Assembly: GCA_021397835.1 (NCBI GenBank)
Contig: JAJFZO010000168.1
Coordinates: forward strand, 1,488,001 to 1,552,000
Length of the DNA stretch: 64,000 nt
DNA from: Moringa oleifera
Lineage: Eukaryota; Streptophyta; Magnoliopsida; Brassicales; Moringaceae
Reading direction: 5' to 3'
Below the pieces are notes generated by a model. That model did not search any database. It saw only the letters and a program-made list of their open reading frames with translations, and was not told the DNA's origin. Made by a program: the position numbers and the translations under genes. Shown here one piece after another: positions 11,810-22,700 of the stretch; the stretch's first letter is position 1; each line of letters starts with the position of its first letter.

Positions 11810-14619
11810 AGTGTCGAGGTCTCTACTCTTGTTATTGCGGGAACTACGTTGGTTTTCGTTGAATACTTGGTTGTGATTTCATGTACTGCGTAATCCACCA
11901 AATCATTCGCTAAAATGGCTTTTCCTTTGTTTATATAATTTGCTGTGTTTCCCTTCATGAATTTTATTTGTTCTATCGATTACGAATCAGTCACTCTAAT
12001 TTGTAGCTCTGCTTTAAAATGATCCTCATAATTTCTATTAAGACAATTGAGAATCTTTCAATTTTAAATTGAACCAATATAACAGTTTTTTTAAAAAAAT
12101 TTTAAGGAATATCAATATAACAGTTAAACATCTTACATGGGAAGAATTTTCATCTTCTTCAGTTAAAATAAGGTAAATTCGAATTTAATTAAGTTTTTAT
12201 TAATTAATCAACCAAGAAGAGATGCCTAGAGAGTGAGACCAACTGACTGTTACGTGTATCAAAGGACTTGGTGCAGTCCAAGGACAATGGTAATAATTAG
12301 AGATGGATGACATATATTGGGTTTGATTGACTGTGGATGCTGTTGTATATAATCTATTATAGTATTATGTCATGTAATACGGTGATAAATTTTATATATC
12401 ATATAATTTAATATCACATATAATGTAAAAAAATATTCAAGTTATCATAGTAAAAAATTTTAAAATTTTTTGAGTAATATATATATATATATATTACATT
12501 ATTAAAATTTTAAAAAATTTATAAAAAATAGATTTTACATTAAAAATGATTCAAATTTGAGGAATAGACTCAAAATAGAATAAAAAGTTCATTTGAGTCA
12601 TTTGAAGTATTTTAATAATAAAAATATTTTTAATTTTTTATAATCATTTAAATTAATATGTAATTTAAATTAAATTGATATATTAATATTCGATTTATTA
12701 CTTTTCAAATATAAGAGTTTGATTGAATTAGATAAATAGTAAAATTCTATATAACATTTACCCTAAAATTTACTAATTTATATAAAAATTCAAAAATCAA
12801 TAAATTATGTCAAAATAATAAATTATAAATAAAAATGATAATTTACTTATATTTTTAAATTTTAAATACTATAAAATTAACTATTTTTTATTTTTTAAAA
12901 TTTGGATGACATATATGAAGCTTTACTAAAATGTTCTTTGAATGTGAGTCATCGTACTACTATAAGAGTTGTTGTGCGACATATTAGATTGACACGCGAT
13001 CGACAAAATGTTAACAACATATTTATATTATCAAATCATATTTTATATGATTTGTTTTATAAAATTGATGCACCGTGCTAAGTACAACTTGTACCAAAAC
13101 ATACTCATCTTGCACTTGCCACTTTTACTAATAAGTTTGAAAAAAGCTTTGGCCTCCTTTTTCTTGAGCTTTATAGGTAAGAAAGACCCAAAGAATTTGA
13201 CGAACATAATAAATATAATAATAATTTTAAGTATAAAAATCATTTAAGATAGTGAAAGTATATATTTTATAAGATAAATTTTGAATTTTAAAACGTATTT
13301 GAACAAATTTTAATGGATTAATTATATTGAAGTCTTTTGTTCATCAAATTTAAATGATGCCAATCAAATTTAAGAATTTAACGAGGGTAAAGTAAGTATT
13401 TTATAAAGCAAAACGACATCATTTTGCTGCCCTATATCTTTCAAATTGTTAACTGTAGCTCCTTTCTTAATTTGAAATAATTTTTCACAACATGTTATTG
13501 GTTGAAATAATTTTCCCATAATTCAAGCTTCAATTTTAATTATTTCACTTCTTAGCCCTTACATTTTTTTTTTGAAAAAGAAAATTAAGTTTTAACACAC
13601 CCACATTCTCATTCAAAACCTTTTCTCTCTAAAGTTAGATGTCTTGATACCTTTGGTAAAATTATTGTTGATGCAACTTACTTACATATTAAGCTTCAAT
13701 TATTTGAATGTATTTTACTCTCTAAATCTTTCTTTCACTTAGAATGAGTTTCAAGAAGTTACGCATCTTTGGTTTAAAGTTTTTCTCTCTCTAAAATTAA
13801 ATGTTTTTCTTTTTTTCATTGTTGTTATAGGTTGATGCATTTTTTTTTCAATAATTAAGGTTTAATTTGAATTTATCGTATTCTACAATAAATTTCTTTT
13901 CCAATTGAAATTAAAAATTTTAATAAGGAACCAATCTTATTTTAAAGCTTTTTCTCTCATAGCTTGAAACACTCTTTTTTTAAAAAACTGGTTACAACAT
14001 GAAGAAGAAGGAGCATGTTAGCCCTATAGTGTCATTAAGTGGTAAATGGCTTAGTTTTGATGATATCGAACCGATTGTGCTTAATTTAATATGTTTGCTA
14101 ATTATGTAACATTTAACTACTTAAGTAGCGAAATCATAAGGAATGAGAGAAGAACTATCATCATGGGATTCAAGTTATCATCATGGGATTCAAGCTGAGC
14201 TAGAAAAGGCTAGATTTTATATAGAATTAGTCTTCTCTTTCCTTATGTAATGTATTAGTTGCTAAAAATGTTAAAAATCACACACACACCCTTTAGATGC
14301 ATCCCTTTTTTGAATCTTGAACTTTGAATTTATGTTTTCAGTTTGAGTTTTTTAAAAAAGAATTTTGAAATGTATTTTTCAATGAACCTCAACTTGGAAA
14401 TTAACATAAAATGGGTTTGGGGTCTACAAAGCCAATAAGGGATATGAGAGTGCAGAAGCAAGTTGGGTGGCACTGCCACTCAGCATTAGTACTAGTTGTT
14501 AAATGGCATTATCGTCAAGTGACATTGCCTCTTGACCTTTTGTCTGATATGGTAGTATCAGTTCATGAGCAATATCGTCAATCGAAGAGTTTATTATATG
14601 GCTTTGTTTTTATTCTACT
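11810..14619. other. AT-rich spacer downstream of CASPL1B
   Basis: The first 200 bp are the likely 3' UTR. The rest is very AT-rich, with an (AT)n tract at about 12478-12495 and short open frames lacking recognisable domains. A perfect 20-bp tandem duplication lies at 14156-14194. No gene is supported. Confidence 0.5.
14156..14194. repeat. Short 20-bp tandem duplication
   Basis: The unit TATCATCATGGGATTCAAGT occurs twice head to tail (starts 14156 and 14176), identical apart from the last base of the second copy. No function is apparent. Confidence 0.85.
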
Positions 14620-14639
14620 AACTAGTTAGAGCAACACTA

Positions 14640-15687
14640 TTATCGATAGTATTGATTGAAGGTTTCAAAAAGTAAGTTTGTGAGAGTAGCATTCATATTT
14701 TTTAGCCATGCAATAAATAGTTTTTTGAAAACTCATCCAAAAATTCTTGAACGCATTATTCATTATTCATCTTCCTTCTTGCTCTTTAAGTTCATTACAC
14801 TTTCACGTTCGCTAATTTGAGCAAACTATTTAGATATTAATCTTCATTGCACACAATCATTCTTGAGAAAGAGTCTCATTCTTTTTTGATCTTCTATACT
14901 TTTTGGTGACGCTTGGTTTTAAGGTGAAGGTGTTCACCTTGTTATACAAGTTTTGGTTAGGAAACATAAAGTGCTTTTCAAATGAAAAAGCCAGTGAAAT
15001 TCTTAACTAATTGTTTAAGGATATGGATATAGACATGGTTGGCCAAACCACATAAAAGATATTGTGTTTACTCTTTCTTACCTTACTCTCTTTAATTATT
15101 GCATTATATACATTGTGTGTGTGCTTGTAGTTTAAGAAAAAAACAATTAAATTTACATTTCTTGTTAAGTAAGCAAAAAAATTTAAAATACTTACTTCAC
15201 CTTCCCTTTTAGGTTACCATATTAAGGCCAACAAGTGATATTAGAGCATAACGGGTAAACTCAATTTTTTTTTTCTTAGGTTGCAAATTAAGCAACTAAA
15301 AGATGTCATCTACATTTACCAAAGCAAATACACTAGGGATTTATTAAAACGTGTTGATATAGATATTAATCACGGCAAGTAGACTAAGGATTTGTTAAAG
15401 TGCTTTGGTACTAATAAAGGTAAGGATCATGCCACACCCATGGCCACTTCAACTGAGCTAACCAAGAAGAAAAAGGCCAAAGAAATAGATGTAACATTAC
15501 ATAGAGTTATGATAGGGTTATTGTTGTATCTAATAACAAGTAGACATGATATCTTGTTTAATGTATGTATGTGTGCTGAATATCAAACTAATGCTAGAAA
15601 GCCTCACCTGAAGGCGACTTAAAGGATACTTAAATGTCTAAGAGGACAAATAAAATTGAGATTATAGTATCTCGAAGGAACTAATAC
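14640..15687 (+). mobile_element. Ty1/copia retrotransposon remnant
   Basis: The stretch 15385-15665 translates as the C-terminal part of a copia reverse transcriptase: LLKCFGTNKGKDHATPM, then LHRVMIGLLLYLITSRHDI (family pattern Y/H-R-x-x-I-G-S-L-L-Y-L-x-x-S/T-R-P-D-I) and a segment ending KAT*RILKCLRG, where the family has AVKRIxRYLKG. Stops interrupt the end. About 100 bp upstream the sequence AGTGATATTAGAGCA resembles the usual primer-binding start TGGTATCAGAGC that follows a copia LTR, with a possible LTR end (CCAACA) just before it. The LTR start is not defined. Nearly all internal sequence between primer site and RT end is gone. The copia homology stops at about 15687, where CACTA-like subterminal sequence begins. 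Confidence 0.6.
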
Positions 15688-16479
15688 CATAAAAAAATCT
15701 CAAAAATAGTGACAGACATAATCAGTAGCTAAATAATGACAAACTAGCGGTAAAATTTTTACAAAATTAAAAGTTTCACTTAAAAACTGATTAGTGATAG
15801 ACTAACGACAGAATTTAGTAACAAATATAAATTCAGTCACTACATTTATTTTTAATTTATTTTTGTTATTTTTTCAAAAATTTAATGACAGATAGGAATT
15901 TAATTATTAAAGTTGAAAAAAAAATAGATTTAGCAACTAATTGAGGTGACGATTGCTAAGGTGGAAGAGTAACAATCGCCATCGGTTGTCGTTGAAGATT
16001 AGTGACCACCACTTATGGCGGTTGCCAAAGCCTAACAACTGCCAAGAGGGCGACCGTTAGGCATTCACCGTGCCTTGGGTGTTAACCCAGGGCCTAGTGA
16101 TGACCATGTCAGCCATCGTTGGCTGACTAGTAACCAACATTAATGAATTACCCTAAGGTGCAAACTGTTCATAGAATTCATGACTCACACACAAAAAACT
16201 CCATTAACAATGATCATTATTTTAAAACTAATATTTTATAGGATTTATATTTTTCAATTACACGAACATCGTTCATGTATAAGTGAACATAACGTTGACA
16301 CTCATTTGAAGCTTCAATTTTCAAGTTGATTTAATTTATACGTGTGTACTCGTAATCTAAATTGTTATTGGTTAAATCATTTTAGTAAATTTAGTTAAAT
16401 GACTTATTTTCAATATTTATAGGCGCATGACCTACTACATTTTGTTGATAACAACTTTATCAAGAATGTTGTAAAAGGT

Positions 16480-17000
16480 CTATTAAGGTCTATGAAGTCA
16501 TACCTAAAATACTATGTCAATGGATATAAATTTTACATTAAAAGATAGTTTGGATAGAGCTACAATGAACAATCGAGTTTACATTAAAGAGTCTAACTAT
16601 AATATTTACGAAAGCGACTATTTCAATATATTGGTAGAGGTATTATAATTAGAATACCCTGCATTACCAATCAAGAGAATAGTTTTGTTCAAGTGTGAAT
16701 GATTTGATCATACATTAAATGTGGGCATTAAAATATATAAATCATATAATCTAGTGGATGTTAACCACACAAAGAGACTAAATAAGTATGAGTCATTTGT
16801 CCTGATTTTACAAATAGCTCAAGTTTATTGTGTTCCTTATCCAATCTCAAGGCACGATGAACATGACTGGTAGATCGTTTGCAAAATAAAGGGCAGATAT
16901 GTTCTTAAACTTTTAGACTTTAGTTTCACTTGTGGATTTACCCAAGATACTTTTTTAAAGATAATGAGATACATGTTCATCAAATTGAGAATCACGTGAA
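16480..17000 (+). pseudogene. CACTA transposon DUF4216-like coding remnant
   Basis: Translation gives the known CACTA ORF pattern: YYVNGYKF near 16515, RVYIKESNYNIYESDY-like text near 16580, then LEYPALPIKRIVLFKCE, FDHTLNVGIKIYKSYNLVDV, and PISRHDEHDW*IVCKIKGRY near 16850. These match the DUF4216 region C-terminal to the TNP2-type transposase as I know it. At least two stops interrupt the frame (one in place of a Trp before IVCKIKGR). The upstream TNP2 catalytic domain was not found, so the element is truncated or internally deleted. Confidence 0.7.
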
Positions 17001-17769
17001 TGATCATCCTATCTCTTTGTATGATCCAAGTGAGACATTGATAGATATTAATGATGAAGAAAAAGGCATACCAGATAAGCCAAATTTTGAAAGTTATTCT
17101 ATTAAAGAAGAAAAGGAGGAAGTGAAAGACAAAAAAGAAGAGGATGACTCTAAAGATGATGATTAATTAGTTATTTCTTAAAAAATTTTATGTTTCAGTT
17201 AATATATATGTATCGATTTTAATATTCATAACTACTAAATTAATTATTTAGTCTATCATTTCAAATAATTTATTTTACGAAATATGTGTTGATCTGGTTT
17301 TTCATTATAATGTATTTCATTATATATTTCAAGGAGTTTAAATTCAATTTTCAAGAGAGACTCTGTTGAATTTTTTATAAAACTTTATCTGTCAAACTAA
17401 CTTTAACTTATTAACTTTATCAACATGACTAGATAAGAGGTCAAGGGAGATAAGGTGACTTTAAAGGGAGAGATCTATGATTAATATCTCTATTTTCACA
17501 TCCCTAAAATGAGGAGGAGGACATAGCTATACAATCTTCACATGAAACATTTGTACCATTATATAGGTTCATCAAGTTTACTTTAAATCCTTCTGCCTTT
17601 GCTGCTACTAGGATGTCTAACTCAGAAAGTTTGCATAATATAGGTAGATAACATATTCATGTAGCTGATGTAGGTAAGTATTCATAATTAATATTTTAAG
17701 CACTTCTATCATGATCTTTACAAATTTTTTTAATGTTTTTTATGACTTGTTTATTGTCTTATTTGACAG

Positions 17770-18750
17770 GATCGAACCTTGATATTAATATTGTGTAAAA
17801 ATTTGCAAGATCTTTCGAGAGAGAGTCGATTCATCTGGGCATACGTGAAAGGTGACTTCTTAAAAAACCAAAGATTTTACTGTGAAGAATTACGTATAAT
17901 TATTTACAAAAAAAAAATATTACATTTTACCATATTTACCATATATTTTGTTGAAGAAACATTTCACGTGGAATGAGGCATTTGATGGCATAGTAAAAGC
18001 GACATGTAAGGTTAGAGTTACGAATCGATACGCTAATTTGATGTATGCATGTCGCTATAAGGTAAGAAATAAGCTTCAATTTATCTCAAATACTGTATGG
18101 GAGCAATGGCAGACAGAATGGAATCTGTAAAAGTACAAATAAAAGTGCGTGACCATGTCCCTCAGTTGACTAAGCAAGACATGTGAACTCGTGTTAAGTC
18201 CCGCTCGACATAGTGTTAGTTCATGTTCGCTATAAAACCATTGTTAACACTTGGTACGTATGACATTTAACTTATTTATATAAATATAAATGAAAATGAT
18301 ATGATTATTTATTAATTATGTTCTTTTTTTTTTTGTTGGCGAATGAGTGAGATCATGAGCTAATTGCTGTAAAGCTATTCAAACAAACTCACACTAAAAA
18401 ATTCAACCGCGATGAGTTCATAGATAAGCATGCCAAAAAGGTAAATGTAAGTTTTTTTTTCTTAACTTTTAATAAATAACTATAATTATGTCACTTTTTA
18501 TTTAACTATTTAGTTTAGTTAACGAATAAATTAACAAAATACTTTATTATAAGAATACTTGAGGGAGTTGGTTACTTTGACTTCTTAGCCATAAAAAGAA
18601 TCTTTTATCATCCTTGAGATATATTACATTAAGCTCTACTATAAGATAACAGGTGGAGAGAAAAACTATTGATTGTATGGGCTTGGCTCCGAAGCTCGAT
18701 CATGATATTCGAGTGGTAGCCATAATAGTGGTGCTCTGTTAACAACATAA
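17770..18750 (+). pseudogene. Ptta/En/Spm-type plant transposase remnant
   Basis: Exon-like pieces show FTWNEAFDGIVKATCKVRVT and YKVRNKLQFISNTVWEQW (17960-18120), then KLFKQTHTKKFNRDEFIDK (about 18370-18435; family pattern E-x-F-x-x-T-H-T-K-K-x-G-x-F-V-D) and YGLGSEARS*YSSGSHNSG (about 18678-18740). The order is that of the Transposase_24 (Ptta/En/Spm) family, the second CACTA protein. It is broken by at least one stop and by AT-rich gaps that may be introns. Non-functional. Confidence 0.65.
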
Positions 18751-19112
18751 CTATGTAGGATATGCATTCTCAAATGAGGGCTATTGAGAAGCGCATAGAG
18801 CTAGAGCATAAGTCTTTTAGAGGACCAATGTTGGTCTCTATAAAAACATAACGAGGATGAGCGTAAGACTCTAGATGAGTATTTAAAAGGAAAATATAGG
18901 GCGATGAAACATGATTGCCTACATTTAAGATCGAATTATAAGAGTGCTTACAAAAAGAGGTTGATATGAATGAGTGCATTCATAGGATTGAGGTTTTACT
19001 TATACGAAGTACTTCCCCAACACCTCCCAATGGTTCGTTTGATGGTTAGATTTGTTTTTATCTACAGGCATTACAGATGATGAGAACAGAACAAAAATCA
19101 CATTGTGAATAA

Positions 19113-19340
19113 GATGGAGTTGCATAGGAAAGGAGATAGAGACTAATCTTTTTATTTCATCAATGATTATATGCAATAACAATTTAGTTTTATTGTTTTT
19201 TCAAAGGTGGAGTCGCATAGGAAAGGAAATGGAGACTAATCTTTTTATTTCATCAATGGTTAGATGTAGTAACAATTTAGTTTTATTGTTTTTTCAAAGG
19301 GTAGAGTCATATAGGAAATAAAGGGTGGAGTCGCATAGGG
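19113..19340. repeat. About 93-bp tandem repeat, two full units plus partials
   Basis: The unit beginning GATGGAGTTGCATAGGAAAG repeats at 19113 and 19206 with few differences; a third copy starting near 19299 decays after about 20 bp, and another partial (GGTGGAGTCGCATAGG) follows near 19325. It lies inside the CACTA-derived region. Confidence 0.85.
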
Positions 19341-19639
19341 ATGAGAGGGTGCAGTGAAATGGTAGGGTACGAGAGGATAGGGAGGTGTCATGTACTAAAT
19401 GGATTAAAAAGGTGAATAATGCGAGGTTGGAAGGGGTAAGGAAAAAGTCTCAAGTTGAGAATGATCTTGAAATTTACCTTGACCTTGGTGCCTTGGAGAC
19501 AAAGGTAATCTCATGGATATGAAGATCGTTACGAATCATGTGGAGCTTATGGCGATCTTCACCTTAATGCACTGAGCACTCTAACAGTTGACTTATTGAA
19601 AGGGGATTCGCTCACACTGACCAGGCCCAGAACATAATG

Positions 19640-21180
19640 AGGTAACTTGATTTCTAACTTCAAGTTTGATTCATAACTAGAATTAAAAAAATTGATGCTT
19701 AATTTTTTATTTCATGATTAAATTGTAGGAAAATTAGTACTTATTTCATTGTTTCAAGACTAGACTTGGCAAATTTATACTTCTTTTCTCATTTTTTAAT
19801 TAGAATTAGATTATTGATGCTTTGTTTCCTATTCTTATAACTAGAATTACAACTTATTTTCTTATTTCATAACTAGATTGTAAAAAAATTAGTACTAGAT
19901 TGCTCATTTTATGGCTAGTATTAAAGGCAAATAGGTACTAGATTCATCATAACTGGTATAGAAAATCAGTATAAGATTCCTTATTTGATAAATAGATGTT
20001 AGGCAAATGGGTACTAGATTCCGTATTTCATAACTAGATTTTATGTGAATTGTGTATTCTTTTTGTATTTCGTAACTAAATCGATTTCAGCTTACTTCTT
20101 TGTTTTCTATTACAAGGTGATGATGATGCCACCTCTACATCATATTGTCCTGCTAATGGTCAAAATGATTTGGAGGCCTAAGAGGTTGAGGAAAGGGGTA
20201 GGGAGTACCGAGGTTCAAAGCCTGTTGGCAGATTTAATATGGAAGTGACTCCTCTTGATGCAGCTAAAGTGGTCATTGTAGGAAATGGCCCAGAAGACAT
20301 TGATAGTCTCGAAATTGTCTACTACAATGACTTAAATCTTGTTGCAAGGCTTCATATTGAAACAAATGTATATTTAGCTTCTATCAATGTCTTTACAATT
20401 ATGATGGTGATGGGACTAATATTTGATGGAGTTATCCTTGTAAGGCTAGTAGATGATGTAGCTGCTCTTGCAAGCAAGAGGCGACGATGGATAAGGTAAA
20501 GGAGGAAAAGAATAGGGAGAGCTTGATGCTTATGGTAATCAAGGTCAACACAATGGTGCTAGTCTATGGAACATGTAAATGGTCTAGGCAATTATGCAAT
20601 CCTTATGTCGACCCCAAAATTAAGAAAAATGCCTGCTAAGTCCAATCACTTAGTTAATTTGAACATGAAGCTATCTTTTGATGTAGAAAATGAATACTTG
20701 ATATTTATGAAGGAATTATTCTAGTAAGTAACATTCAATATTTTTATGTTTTTATTTTTCTACAATTTTTATATGATACAATAACAAAATGATTGGGTTA
20801 ATGCAGCCACAATGTTGGTATTAGTGTCAACATTAGTGTAGAATGGTTTCCTACACTTAGGACCAACGAGAATTGGATTGATGATTCAATATGTCACTAG
20901 CTATCTCATTTTGTAACTAGTTTTCTTGGTTTGGTACTTATTTTCTCATTCGTATATAGTATAGTCATGTTTCAATACTTGTTTGCTCACATCATACCTA
21001 GTATATCATATCTTAGTGCTTATTCTCTCATTTCGTGATTAATTTTCATAATTCAAGTACTCATTTTCTCATTTTGTGACTTCTTTTTGGATTTTATACC
21101 TAGTATAATCCTATTTTGGTACTTATTTCTCCTTTCATACCTAGTATGTAGTTATATTTTGATACTTGTTTCCATGTGAC
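19640..21180. repeat. Diverged repeats of an ACTAGATT..CATAACTAG type
   Basis: Two blocks (about 19640-20090 and 20900-21180) consist of loosely repeated phrases such as ATTTCATAACTAGATT, GTACTAGATTCC and ACTTATTTTCTCATTTCGTG with irregular spacing of roughly 40-70 bp. They flank a less repetitive segment at 20100-20600. They look like old minisatellites in introns or non-coding parts of the CACTA element. Confidence 0.5.
20239..20499 (+). other. Unassigned 86-codon open segment in the CACTA-derived region
   Basis: The frame starts METPLDAAKVV-like (MEVTPLDAAKVVIVGNGPED) and stays open, with coding-like composition extending upstream in the same frame to about 20110 with one stop. It lies between two repeat blocks, as an exon between introns would. 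I do not recognise the protein. It is most simply part of the decayed CACTA coding sequence. Confidence 0.3.
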
Positions 21181-21560
21181 ATATCTCAGTATCATGATCT
21201 CGTGACATGTTTTATTATTTTTATAGCATATTGATGTATATTTTTTTCCCTTGGAAAAACAACAAAAGGAACTTTCAATCTTATACAAATAAGATATTTT
21301 CATTTGTGACCCTTTATTATATGTAACTTTGTAAATATTAAGGTTTTTTTTTTTTTTTTGCATTTACTTAGTTCTTTAACACTATTTATTGCAAATTTTG
21401 CAGACTTGGTTCTTTTATGCATAAAATGATTACTAAAACAATTTGGATGCTAATAGTCCTCATGTAAATTATGCAAAGCACAAGTGGGACGAGGGACATT
21501 TGGATTGTCTCATGATACATTTACTTGATATTGTTCTCCATGTCACAAAGTAAACAAAGT

Positions 21561-22186
21561 GATTTTTTTTTCTCTATCTTATGCATTACTTTAAATAATA
21601 AATATGGGCCATATCTGGTGGCATGTAAGTTTAACTTCAATACTTTAATGTAACTTCTAGTTTATCATGCCATATCAAGGAACAACATTGGTTATCCTCA
21701 TCGATATGGAAAAATACATCGTGAAGTTTTGATTCATTTTGACAAAAAATACCATACGTGGAATGGATCTGGCAATAGAATTACTATAAATTCATAGTCC
21801 ATAGTTTTTGGTTGAGGCAAGGGTATTTCGTCCACAAGCCTAATTCTCCTCAATCCCTAAAGTTATACTTCAATGCGTATTGCATCCAAAGAAATAAATC
21901 CCTCAGCATAAAAATTATAAATGTATCTCATTTTTATGCTTTTGTCCCATTCTTTTTTTAATAAACACCAATTATGTCATTATTGGTTTTTTTTTTTTGA
22001 AGTAGTAATAACGGTCCACACATGTTGTACATAATGAAGCATATAAATTTGGCAAGAAGTTGAAATACACTGATAAAGCGATACTATAAATAAGGAAGCA
22101 TAAGGCTATCTACATCTTTGTCAACTGTAAAGAGGTTAAGGATGATTAACTTGATGCTCTTCGTTTGTCTGATTATTTTTTTTTCT

Positions 22187-22233
<47 letters not shown>

Positions 22234-22700
22234 TCACATTTGTAAATAATAATTAATTTATTTTTTTAGATATAGAAGTTGATTTTCTTTATTTTATGCA
22301 TATCATTATGTTAGAAAACAATAAAATTTTAAATAATTGATAGTATATATATATATATATATATATATAATCTTTATTCAAATTTAGAGAATACATAACA
22401 AAATATGTGCAACCAATATGATTTTTGAATTTAAATTTTTAAAAAAGTCAAAATCAATGTACAATTTACAAAAGAAAATTGTAAAATAGGATTAATCTTT
22501 ACATGATTTCTCGAGATAAGTGTTGACATAAGCATAATCTTTATACAATTTACTTAGAGCAATAACAAAATGGGGACACTAATATATAATTTGGAAGACC
22601 AAGCAACAAAATAATGAAATCATGACATGATTTGAAACTTCAAGTCATAAAATGACCATATTCTTCTTAAGATTTGGTCAAACAAGGCACGATTTTAGTA
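21561..22700. other. AT-rich spacer with TA microsatellites
   Basis: No gene recognised. It holds two long alternating TA tracts, at about 22190-22231 and 22344-22370, and a T-run near 21986-21998. Confidence 0.5.
22190..22231. repeat. (TA)n microsatellite
   Basis: An uninterrupted alternating TA tract of about 40 bp. A second one of about 26 bp lies at 22344-22370. Confidence 0.95.

Larger units (their letters stand above)
15688..21560 (+). mobile_element. Decayed CACTA (En/Spm) transposon
   Basis: A CACTA-like left end is suggested near 15688 (CATAAAAAAATCTCAAAAATAG) followed by repeated AGTGACAGA/TAACGACAGA/AATGACAGA motifs up to 15900, as in CACTA subterminal regions. Coding remnants follow on the plus strand: a DUF4216-like domain (about 16480-17000) and, after an intron-like gap, a Ptta/En/Spm transposase domain (about 17770-18750). 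Stops and frameshifts disrupt both. Beyond 18.8 kb the sequence contains tandem and diverged repeats and an unassigned open segment (20239-20499). The right terminus was not found, so the end coordinate only marks where element-like character fades. Confidence 0.6.
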
